Assembly: GCF_001424045.1 (NCBI RefSeq)
Contig: NZ_LMQB01000012.1
Location: 355,637 to 419,636 of the forward strand
DNA length: 64,000 nt
Direction of reading: 5' to 3'
Source of the DNA: Rhizobium sp. Leaf371
Lineage (GTDB): Bacteria > Pseudomonadota > Alphaproteobacteria > Rhizobiales > Rhizobiaceae
How positions within the stretch are numbered: the stretch's first letter is position 1; the number at the start of each line of letters is the position of its first letter. Made by a program: the position numbers and the translations under genes. Below are positions 44,322-52,024 of this stretch, piece by piece. The notes beneath the pieces are model-generated. The model did not search any database, was not told the origin of the DNA, and worked only from the letters and a program-made list of their open reading frames with translations.

Positions 44322-44873
44322 GTCGTGACCATTTCAATTTTGCCGGTTCTTCTGGACTCTGACGTGCTGAGAAGAACGGAATTTTGGGAAGGGATATCCC
44401 GGTTGTTTTTCGGGACCCGATCGGCTTTCCTTTTTGCTTCGAGGAGATTCAATCTTTCAGAGGGATCAGGCGCAGATCGATGGCCTGTATCCTGGCTGTC
44501 ACGGAACGGCCTCCACGTATCATGGAGCCGTTGCGGGGAGGCTTGGTGATGCTCGCGCAACGGTTGCAAAGGCGCGGAGAGCATAAGTCTTCCACGCTCC
44601 TCAGGAAGGCGAAACGTCCACCAGCAAGTCTCTGCATTGTCGATCGTCTCTCCGCTCAACGCTGCCAACAGAGGGCCGGAGAGTGGTGCAATGCAGAGCA
44701 TCTCACCCTATCCGGTTGTAATTCCACGATGTTGCATTGCGGTAGAGGCGAAAATTGGGCATGGTGACACGAGGCTCTGCTTTTCGATATCTTCTAAAGT
44801 ATGAAAGACTGAAAAGATATTCTTGGTAATGGCAGGGTTTGAGATCAGCTTTAAATTGTATAAAGAAGTCAAC
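44322..44873. promoter_or_regulatory. Long divergent regulatory region between the GT operon and lpsL
   Basis: This 552 bp gap separates two divergent operons and should hold both promoters. Short open frames inside it (for example 44384-44767) have Cys- and Arg-rich translations without a ribosome site and look non-coding. ATGTTGC occurs at 44729-44735, 139 bases before the lpsL ATG, matching motifs at 7576, 7589 and 16977. The segment 44760-44873 is A/T-rich and is the likely lpsL promoter and leader. Confidence 0.45.
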
Positions 44874-45881
44874 ATGCGCTTTCTCATCACTGGAACGGCC
44901 GGCTTCATCGGCTTTCACCTCGCAAGACGGCTTCTGGACGCAGGCCACTTCGTCGTCGGTTTCGACGGGATGACGGCCTATTACGACATCGAGCTGAAAA
45001 AGAAGCGGCATGCCATTCTGGAGCGGTCGAACGGTTTCAAGCCGGTCATCGGCATGCTGGAAGACAAAGCGGCCATCGATCACGCGGCCGATCTGGCCGA
45101 GCCGGATGTCATCATTCACCTCGCCGCTCAGGCGGGCGTTCGCTACAGCCTGGAAAACCCGCGCTCCTACGTGGAATCCAACGTGGTCGGCTCGTTCAAT
45201 ATTCTGGAAATCGCCAGAAACCTGAAGCCGCGGCATCTGCTGCTGGCATCGACCTCGTCGGTCTATGGGTCCAATGAGAAGGTGCCTTTCGCCGAAAGCG
45301 ACAAGGCCGACGAGCAGATGACCATCTACGCGGCCACGAAGAAGTCGATGGAACTGATGGCGCACAGCTACGCCCATCTCTTCCATGTTCCGACCACGGC
45401 ATTCCGGTTCTTCACCGTTTATGGCCCATGGGGTCGCCCGGATATGGCGCTGTTCAAGTTTGTCGAGGCGATCCGCAACGACCGCCCGATCGACATCTAC
45501 GGCGAAGGCCTGATGAGCCGGGATTTCACCTATATCGACGATCTGGTCGAGGGCATCGTCCGTCTGGCCGATATCCCGCCGAATGAGTCCAATCGGGTGA
45601 CGACGGAGGGTGTCAACGACACCCTGTCGAAGCATGCGCCTTTCCGTGTCGTGAACATCGGTGGAGGTCAGCCGGTCGAGCTTCTCCGCTTCGTCGAGAC
45701 GATCGAGGCGGCGATGGGCAAGGCGGCGGTGCGCAACATGCTGCCCATGCAGCCGGGCGATGTCCCCAGAACCTATGCGTCGCCGGATCTGCTGGTCGCC
45801 CTGACGAACTTCCGTCCGGACATCGGTCTGGACGTCGGTGTCGAAAAGTTTGCCGAATGGTATCGGACGCATTACGCATAG
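44874..45881 (+). CDS. lpsL: UDP-glucuronate 4-epimerase
   Basis: LpsL converts UDP-glucuronate to UDP-galacturonate. The 335-residue SDR protein has GTAGFIGFH for NAD binding, the catalytic Tyr152-x3-Lys156 in YAATKK, STSSVYG, and [18 protein letters not shown], which is highly characteristic of UDP-GlcA epimerases of the rhizobial LpsL type. The ATG at 44874 is used because the protein then starts directly at the first beta strand ([10 protein letters not shown]), with AAAGAAG upstream. It heads a plus-strand operon with a glycosidase and a co-polymerase and uses the product of ugd. Confidence 0.92.
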   Translation: MRFLITGTAGFIGFHLARRLLDAGHFVVGFDGMTAYYDIELKKKRHAILERSNGFKPVIGMLEDKAAIDHAADLAEPDVIIHLAAQAGVRYSLENPRSYVESNVVGSFNILEIARNLKPRHLLLASTSSVYGSNEKVPFAESDKADEQMTIYAATKKSMELMAHSYAHLFHVPTTAFRFFTVYGPWGRPDMALFKFVEAIRNDRPIDIYGEGLMSRDFTYIDDLVEGIVRLADIPPNESNRVTTEGVNDTLSKHAPFRVVNIGGGQPVELLRFVETIEAAMGKAAVRNMLPMQPGDVPRTYASPDLLVALTNFRPDIGLDVGVEKFAEWYRTHYA

Positions 45882-45926
45882 GCGACAGATTGCCATCGGC
45901 GTCGGGCCGGGCTGTGGAGATGCGAT

Positions 45927-47288
45927 GTGAGACACCTGTTTGCGGCTTTGTTGGCTCTTTCAGCCGTTGCGATCTCGCCCTCGGCGGCTTTGTCTCAAGG
46001 CCCTGAGAAGACGATCGCCTTCGATGCCCGGACGTTGGTCTCGCGGCCCGAGCCGCTCATCATCGGCATCGGTGTTCACTTCGGCATCGGCGGCGACATG
46101 AACTATGTTGCCGAGCCTTCTGCCGCGCGCCTGAAGGAACTCGGCGTCGATTCCTACCGTGACGATCTGGTGTGGCCGATCTTCGACCAGCCGGGGAGCG
46201 TGGCCGGCGCCTATCAGCCGCGCCAGCTGTTCGATTTCATGGCGGTTGCCGGTCTTCGCCCGCTTCTCATTCTCGGCCATGGAAACGAGCAGGTGAAGGA
46301 GGGCAATCCGCCCTTGACCAAGAACGGGCGGCAGGCCTTTGCCGATTTCGCCGCGCGGGCGGCGGCAGCGACGCAGGGTTTCGACCCGATCTACGAGATC
46401 TGGAACGAGTGGAATGTTCAGCAAGGCTTCAATCCGCCTTGGTTGATTGGCGCGGGCGTGCCGTCCGACAAACGCGCCGCTGCCTATTATGCCGCCCTGG
46501 CGAAGGTTGCCGTGCCCGCTGTTCGCAAGGTTGCCCCCCGTTCGACCGTTCTGTCCGGGGCCGTGGGGGCGGATCAGGACTGGCAATGGACGAAGGCGAT
46601 CATCGATGGCGGTGCGATCCGCGATGCGAGTGCCTTGTCCGTTCACCTCTACAATCACTGCGACCCCGACGAGACCAAGCGCACCGCGACGGAAATGATC
46701 GACAGGCTTTCCCTGCTGCAGGAGCGTTTGTCCGGCAATGGCGTGCCGAAGCCGATCTACGTGACGGAGTTCGGCTGGCCGACGGCGCGCAAGCCCTGTG
46801 TGATCAGCCAGCAAACGGCTGCCGACAATGTCTCCCAGTTTCTCCTCTGGTCGGCCGCCACCCCTTGGATGAAGGGGGCGTGGGTCTATCAGTTGAAGGA
46901 TCAGGGCCGTAGTCCGGACGAGATGGAGTTCAATTTCGGCTTGTACGACTATGACTACAAACCGAAGGCCGCCGCCTGCGCCGTGCGCGAAGCGACGCGT
47001 CTTATCAAGGGTGGGAAGGCCTTCCGGCTGGAGCGCCCATTTCCCGACATGTTCGTGCTGCATGTCACGGGCGACGACGGTCAACGTCTCGTCGCCTGGA
47101 CCACAGGGGCCGGCAAGACGGGCAGTCTTTCCCTCGGGACGTCGGAAGGCGCACCGGCACGGGCGCTTTGCGGGTCCGGGGCGGTGTGGAAAGACGGTCG
47201 GCTGCCCATCGGCGGCGAGCCCGTCGTCATCGATCTGCCGAAGGCGGAGACGGTGAACGTCACAGTCAGCTTGGCCGGGAGCCCTTGA
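45927..47288 (+). CDS. Exported clan GH-A glycosidase-like protein
   Basis: The 453-residue protein starts at a GTG preceded by GGAG (seven-base spacing) and has a clean signal peptide (1-23, cleavage near ALSQ). The barrel shows acid/base Glu161 in YEIWNEWN and nucleophile Glu281 in YVTEFGWPT, followed by a C-terminal beta domain. It is homologous along its whole length to the protein at 39909, including LSVHLYN and KRTATEMI. It is probably a periplasmic endo- or exo-glycosidase acting on EPS, as known for PslG-like enzymes. It lies between lpsL and a co-polymerase gene. Confidence 0.85.
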   Translation: MRHLFAALLALSAVAISPSAALSQGPEKTIAFDARTLVSRPEPLIIGIGVHFGIGGDMNYVAEPSAARLKELGVDSYRDDLVWPIFDQPGSVAGAYQPRQLFDFMAVAGLRPLLILGHGNEQVKEGNPPLTKNGRQAFADFAARAAAATQGFDPIYEIWNEWNVQQGFNPPWLIGAGVPSDKRAAAYYAALAKVAVPAVRKVAPRSTVLSGAVGADQDWQWTKAIIDGGAIRDASALSVHLYNHCDPDETKRTATEMIDRLSLLQERLSGNGVPKPIYVTEFGWPTARKPCVISQQTAADNVSQFLLWSAATPWMKGAWVYQLKDQGRSPDEMEFNFGLYDYDYKPKAAACAVREATRLIKGGKAFRLERPFPDMFVLHVTGDDGQRLVAWTTGAGKTGSLSLGTSEGAPARALCGSGAVWKDGRLPIGGEPVVIDLPKAETVNVTVSLAGSP

Positions 47289-47366
47289 TCGACGCTTGTT
47301 GGCCCCGCTAATTTATGCGACTGATCGCAGCGCGATAACACGGCTCGGCAAGCACCCCACCGGAGG

Positions 47367-49652
47367 GTGACGGCCGGCAAAGAGGTGGTCTTGAAGCTCT
47401 ATAAAACGGATAGCATCGACGTTCCGATCGGACCGCCTGGCAGCAGGGCCGAGTTCATCGATTTTGACGAGTGCATTGCGGTGATCAGGAGGCAGGTGAG
47501 GATTTTTCTCATCATCCTGCTGGTGTCCCTGTGTGTCGGCGGCGCGTATCTTTCCGTGGCCAAACCGTTCTACAGCGCGGATATTCTTGTCCTTCTCGAT
47601 GAAGATGGCGACCTCGCCAGTGAGCGGCGGTCGGAGTCTGCGCGCGATTGGGCCAAGATCGACCCGATGCGCAACAGTCCCTACATCCTCACCCAGATGC
47701 AGCTCTTCACCTCCAACGCGGTGCTCGACAGGGTTATCGACAGTCTTGGCCTCCTCAAGGATCCGCTGTTTCAGGATTCCAACCGGTCGCTTCAGGAATC
47801 TCTTCTGAACGTGCGGACGAAGATATTGATCTTTCTGGGAATAGCCTCGGACGGCCGTGTCACTGCGGATGCGGACGTCGCGCGCGAATCTGCGCGAGCG
47901 GGGCTTCTGTCGGCTCTGCGCGTCACCCGGATCGGGGAATCGAGCGTCGTGCGCGTCCGGTACGTCTCGACGGACGGCGACATGTCTGCCCGGATCGTAA
48001 ACGCGATCGGCGACGCCTACGCGACCGATCTTCTCAGTGCGCGCTACGACGCGACGCGGCAGACAGGCAGCTGGCTACAGGCAAAAATCGGGGAACTGCG
48101 TCAGCAGGCCCTGGATAGCGACATGGCGGTTCAGGCCTTTCGGACCGAGCATGATTTGTTGACCACGACCGACAAGGAGACCGAGGAAGACTCTCTCATC
48201 TCCGATCAGCAGTTGCAGGAGCTCAACAGGAGCCTTTCGGCCGCAACCTCGGACGTGTCCTATCTCCGTGCGCAGTATGATCAGATCAAGCGCATCGTCG
48301 ATTCCGGACGAACCGATTCCGAGGTGACGGGGACGATCCGAAACTACCTGTCAAATGATCTGCGCCAGCGCTATCTCGACGCGGTCCGCATCGAGGCCGA
48401 TCTCAGCCGCCGTTTCGGTCCGAACCATATTCAGGCCGTCCGTGAGCGCGTGACGATCGACGGCTATCGCAAATTGATGTTCGAGGAACTTCAGCGTGTC
48501 GCCCAGACCTATCTCAGCGAGTTGACCGTCGCGGAGGCTCGATTGGCCAATATCACCGATCGCGTGAAGAAGGCCACCGAAGTGACAACCCTGGCATCAC
48601 AGGACAAGGTCCAGATGCGGGAACTCGAGCGAACGGCCGAAACCTATCGCCGGCTCTATGGCGCATTTCTCGCGAGTTATCAGCAGGCGCTCCAGCAGCA
48701 GAACATTCCGGTTTCCCGATCGCGCGTCGTCAGTAGCGGTCGTCCGCCCGAAGCGCCGAACTATCCGAGCAAGTCCTTGATCATGGCGCTCTTCTTCATG
48801 ATCGGAATGATCGGCGGCGGCAGTGTCGCCGTGCGCCGCGAAAACCGGGAGAAGTTTTTCCGCAATGGTGCGCAGGTGCAGGAGCGTCTCGGGCTGACCT
48901 TTCTGGGTACGGTTCCCGCAATCGTCAAAACGGACGCAACGAAGAGTCTCGAGCCGAATCCGCTGCTCGGGTCGCAGGCCGCTTTCGCAAGCTATGTTCT
49001 CGACAATCCGTTTTCGGATTTCGCGGAGACCTTGCGCAGCACGAAGATCGCCATCGACATCGCGAAGAGCAGATCCGGGGCAGCCGTGATCGGCATCGTC
49101 TCCACGGCGCCCGGCGAAGGGAAATCGACGATTGCCATCAACTTCGCAAAGCTTTTGGCGGACCAGGGCAAGCGCGTCGTTCTGATCGACGGAGACTTGC
49201 GCAATCCCGGTGCGACCCGCGCGCTCGCCCCGGCCGCGACCCGCGGTCTGTTGCAGGCGCTGATGGAGGAAGGTGCCCTGCAATCGACCCTCATCGAGGA
49301 CCAGAGAACCGGACTGAAATTTCTGCCGGCCGTCATCCAGCACCGCGTCTCGCATTCCGCCGATCTCCTGTCGTCCGATCGGATGCAGGCGCTCCTCGAA
49401 GGCATGAAGCGGGAGGTGGACTACATCGTCATCGACCTTCCGCCGCTGGAAGCGCTGGTCGATGCGCGCGCGATGGAGCATCTGATCGACCGGTTCGTCT
49501 TTGTCGTGGAATGGGGCGGCATTTCGGAAAAGGCCGTGCTTCAGGCGTTCGATCGCGCACCAATGGTGATCGACAAATGCGTCGGGGCGATCCTGAGCAA
49601 GGTCAACATGGCCAAGGCAAAGCTTTATCGGCGTCCCGATCTCCTGAACTGA
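47367..49652 (+). CDS. Polysaccharide co-polymerase with BY-kinase-like domain, no tyrosine tail
   Basis: The 761-residue protein has the ExoP/Wzc plan: an N-terminal Wzz region with a transmembrane helix (about 45-65), periplasmic coiled coils, a second helix near 470-490, and a cytoplasmic ATPase with Walker A STAPGEGKST (about 578-587), A' VLIDGDLRNPG and B IVIDLPP. Unlike the enzyme at 14388 it ends AKLYRRPDLLN, without a tyrosine cluster, so trans- or autophosphorylation at the tail is not expected. The GTG at 47367 sits too near GGAG; a TTG at 47391, five bases after GAGG, is an alternative. Third gene of the lpsL operon. Confidence 0.88.
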   Translation: MTAGKEVVLKLYKTDSIDVPIGPPGSRAEFIDFDECIAVIRRQVRIFLIILLVSLCVGGAYLSVAKPFYSADILVLLDEDGDLASERRSESARDWAKIDPMRNSPYILTQMQLFTSNAVLDRVIDSLGLLKDPLFQDSNRSLQESLLNVRTKILIFLGIASDGRVTADADVARESARAGLLSALRVTRIGESSVVRVRYVSTDGDMSARIVNAIGDAYATDLLSARYDATRQTGSWLQAKIGELRQQALDSDMAVQAFRTEHDLLTTTDKETEEDSLISDQQLQELNRSLSAATSDVSYLRAQYDQIKRIVDSGRTDSEVTGTIRNYLSNDLRQRYLDAVRIEADLSRRFGPNHIQAVRERVTIDGYRKLMFEELQRVAQTYLSELTVAEARLANITDRVKKATEVTTLASQDKVQMRELERTAETYRRLYGAFLASYQQALQQQNIPVSRSRVVSSGRPPEAPNYPSKSLIMALFFMIGMIGGGSVAVRRENREKFFRNGAQVQERLGLTFLGTVPAIVKTDATKSLEPNPLLGSQAAFASYVLDNPFSDFAETLRSTKIAIDIAKSRSGAAVIGIVSTAPGEGKSTIAINFAKLLADQGKRVVLIDGDLRNPGATRALAPAATRGLLQALMEEGALQSTLIEDQRTGLKFLPAVIQHRVSHSADLLSSDRMQALLEGMKREVDYIVIDLPPLEALVDARAMEHLIDRFVFVVEWGGISEKAVLQAFDRAPMVIDKCVGAILSKVNMAKAKLYRRPDLLN

Positions 49653-49895
49653 TCGGTTGCCGGAGACGCGGCTGTTGTCTGGGGAAGACGAGACGCAATC
49701 CCCCGAAGACGAGCGAAAGCAGAGATATCCACCGTTTTTCTGATCCGGAATGGATCTGACGGACGCCTTGAGGAGAGGTCGGGTCGATGCTGCGGGACGT
49801 GGTTTCCGCGGACCGGGGCGAGCGGAGCGTCCGTTCAGGGGCGGCAACCGACCGAGGCGCCGAGCGGACACAGGAAACATGTCCCAGAACGCATA

Positions 49896-49926
49896 ATGGC
49901 GTCGGTCCTGTCAGAGCCGACGCCAT
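49896..49926. terminator. Perfect 10-bp inverted repeat between convergent genes
   Basis: ATGGCGTCGG pairs with CCGACGCCAT around an 11-base loop, in the gap between the co-polymerase and the KTSC gene. No T-run follows on either strand, so it may be a factor-dependent terminator. The rest of the 49653-49952 gap shows nothing recognisable. Confidence 0.45.
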
Positions 49927-49952
49927 CGCTTCGCGTGAGAACCGTATCCGTG

Positions 49953-50144
49953 TTACTTAAGCGGCCGGATATGGCGCATATAGTACCAGCCGGGAGACTC
50001 GGCCGAGATCAGGTTCTCGTACATGATCCGCGGCGCCTTGATGCGCCGGACGGAGCCGTCGTTCAACTTGATCAGCAGAGCACTTGCCGCCACGTCATAA
50101 GACGCCGACGAAATCATCTTCGATGTCAGATTCATTGTTTCCAT
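49953..50144 (-). CDS. KTSC-domain mini-protein
   Basis: The 63-residue product is almost entirely a KTSC domain: SASYDVAASALLIKLNDGSV, a Y-x-N-L segment, then SPGWYYMRHIR. The domain is usually found alone or fused to other small modules and is thought to bind RNA or protein, without a settled role. An ATG at 50144 is taken as the start; ATGs at 50171 and 50135 are alternatives, and no site is strong. It lies between the EPS locus and the cysteine peptidase gene, convergent to the former. Confidence 0.7.
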   Translation of the reverse strand: METMNLTSKMISSASYDVAASALLIKLNDGSVRRIKAPRIMYENLISAESPGWYYMRHIRPLK

Positions 50145-50252
50145 AAGGACCACCGCTGCGAGCAAATTCACGTGAACCGGTAAAATGCCACCGATTCATG
50201 GTTAAATTGTGCGCTGCAGCGAAGATTGTCAACCGCCTATCCGGTCCCGGCC

Positions 50253-50849
50253 TTACAGAGCAAACCAGAGGCGGGGATTCTCGCCGGACTGGATCTTGAT
50301 CCAGGAGAGGCCCGCCTGACGGAAAGGCCGGATCCGGCTGGTGCGATTGTCGAGGACGAGATCGCCATCGGATGTCTTGACGACGAGGACAGCGTGACCT
50401 TCGCCTTCACGGGTGCGGGCGACGGCGATGCGCAGTGCCGTGGCGGGCCAGCCGAGCGACATCAGCTTGCGTCTCTTGGTGAGCGCGAAGTCCTCGCAGT
50501 CGCCGGCCGAGACATCGGCCTGCCAGACATCGCCCATCGTGCCGCTCCGGTCGTTGACGGGGATGATCGCGCCGTTGACGGCGCGGTTGACGCGCTGCAG
50601 CTCCGCATTCTTTTCCGAGGTCAGCGTGACGATGGCCGCACTGGAGCCGACCTCGCAGTCGCCGGGGTTCTGCAAGCAGAAGCGGATCTGCGCGAAAGGC
50701 GCCAGCGTCGGGCCCTTCTGCTGGAGATAGAGGGCAGGGTTCACGAAGCCGACCCCGCGGGAGAGTTCGCCGAGCGGTGCAGCGACCGCCTGCAAAGGGA
50801 CCATCATGGATGCCGTTACGGAGAAGGCCAAGATGAGATGTCTGATCAT
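50253..50849 (-). CDS. Transglutaminase-like cysteine peptidase (BTLCP, LapG-related)
   Basis: The 198-residue exported protein has a signal peptide (MIRHLILAFSVTASMMVPLQAVAA) and the BTLCP core: catalytic Cys in AGDCEDFALTKR, His in EGHAVLVV, Asp in LVLDNRT. The family includes LapG, a periplasmic protease that releases type-I-secreted adhesins. GGAG six bases ahead supports the ATG at 50849; an ATG at 50861 also has a fair site. Rhizobia carry several such genes with unknown substrates; no LapA- or LapD-like gene is present in this window. Confidence 0.87.
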   Translation of the reverse strand: MIRHLILAFSVTASMMVPLQAVAAPLGELSRGVGFVNPALYLQQKGPTLAPFAQIRFCLQNPGDCEVGSSAAIVTLTSEKNAELQRVNRAVNGAIIPVNDRSGTMGDVWQADVSAGDCEDFALTKRRKLMSLGWPATALRIAVARTREGEGHAVLVVKTSDGDLVLDNRTSRIRPFRQAGLSWIKIQSGENPRLWFAL

Positions 50850-51094
50850 ACTGTTCTCCATTTCTGGCGCCTCGATGAAGCGCATCTCGGCGTTTCCAAC
50901 CGGCGCCGTGTCTGGCGCTTTTCGTTTCCTGTGCGATCACCCTAGCAGCGAGATTTTACGGGCCGCTTTCCCGGATGCTTAAAATTTGAACGGTGCTTCG
51001 TTTTCGGAATCGCGACCCCGTTTTTCTCTCGGTCGCCCTGGGGACGCGCCGACGCACGATTGAAAAATCAGCAGAACGCGGGTAGAACCCGGCC

Positions 51095-51904
51095 ATGCAA
51101 TGGACCGATGAGGCTATAATCCTGGGCGTGAGACGTCACGGCGAGACGTCCGTCGTCGCCGAGGTGATGACGCGGGCGCGGGGGCGCCATCTCGGTCTGG
51201 TCCGGGGCGGGCGGTCGCGCGCGCTGCAACCGGTGCTGCAGCCGGGCAATGCGGTGGAGGTCACATGGCGCGCCCGCCTGGACGAGCATCTGGGCGAGTT
51301 CCGGATGGAGCCGCTCGAACTGCGTGCGGCCCGCCTCATGGAAACGGCGGCCGCCGTCTATGGCGTACAGGCGATGGCGGCGCTGCTGCGCCTTCTGCCC
51401 GAGCGCGATCCGCATCCGCACCTCTTCACGTCCCTGTCCGTCATCCTCGATCATCTGCATGATCCGCGCGATGCCGGCGAGCTGTTCGTCCGGTTCGAAA
51501 TCGCCGTGCTCGAAGATCTCGGCTTCGGGCTCGATCTCGCCCGCTGCGCGGCGACGGGAACGCTTGAGGATCTCGCCTTCGTTTCGCCGAAATCCGGCCG
51601 CGCCGTCAGTCGCACGGCGGGACTGCCCTATGCCGACCGCATGTTCGCGCTGCCGCCCTTTCTGTCGCTCGAGGGGAGGGCGGCCGATCGGCAGAGCCTG
51701 GAGGATGCGCTGCGCATGACCGGCTATTTCCTGCACCGGCATGTCTACGAGCCGCGTGGCATCGACGTGTCCGCTGCCAGAAACGGCTTCGTACAAGCCG
51801 CGCTGAAGGCGCTCGCCCCGCTGCCCCCCGCGCCGGATGCTTCGGAGACGGGCGCCGCGGCAGGGGATAAGCCGCGTGGCATCCCCTCTCTTTCAAACGA
51901 TTAG
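51095..51904 (+). CDS. recO: DNA repair protein RecO
   Basis: RecO acts with RecF/RecR to load RecA on gapped DNA. The 269-residue protein begins [21 protein letters not shown], the conserved OB-fold start, followed by a helical domain with [27 protein letters not shown]. Only the first Cys of the usual zinc cluster is evident here, as in other alphaproteobacteria. In rhizobia recO normally follows era directly; here it lies 50 kb away, on the same strand as era. Confidence 0.95.
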   Translation: MQWTDEAIILGVRRHGETSVVAEVMTRARGRHLGLVRGGRSRALQPVLQPGNAVEVTWRARLDEHLGEFRMEPLELRAARLMETAAAVYGVQAMAALLRLLPERDPHPHLFTSLSVILDHLHDPRDAGELFVRFEIAVLEDLGFGLDLARCAATGTLEDLAFVSPKSGRAVSRTAGLPYADRMFALPPFLSLEGRAADRQSLEDALRMTGYFLHRHVYEPRGIDVSAARNGFVQAALKALAPLPPAPDASETGAAAGDKPRGIPSLSND

Positions 51905-51945
51905 CCTCCGATCGCGAGATTAACGCCGCGCCCGTCTTGGTTTCC

Positions 51946-51976
51946 GCGGCAATGACGATAAATTGCCGTCTTTCCT
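51946..51976 (+). terminator. Possible terminator after recO
   Basis: CGGCAAT pairs with ATTGCCG around a loop of about eight bases and is followed by TCTTTCCTT. It lies about 40 bp after the recO stop. The stem is short and the T-run interrupted. Confidence 0.4.
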
Positions 51977-52024
51977 TATCGCCTCCGTCGGCCGCTGCCG
52001 CAGGGGTCTGTATGACGGGTACCC

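Noticed and set aside
44384-44767. A 127-codon frame in the lpsL upstream region
   Set aside because: No ribosome binding site, Cys/Arg-rich translation, and it lies in an obvious divergent promoter gap.
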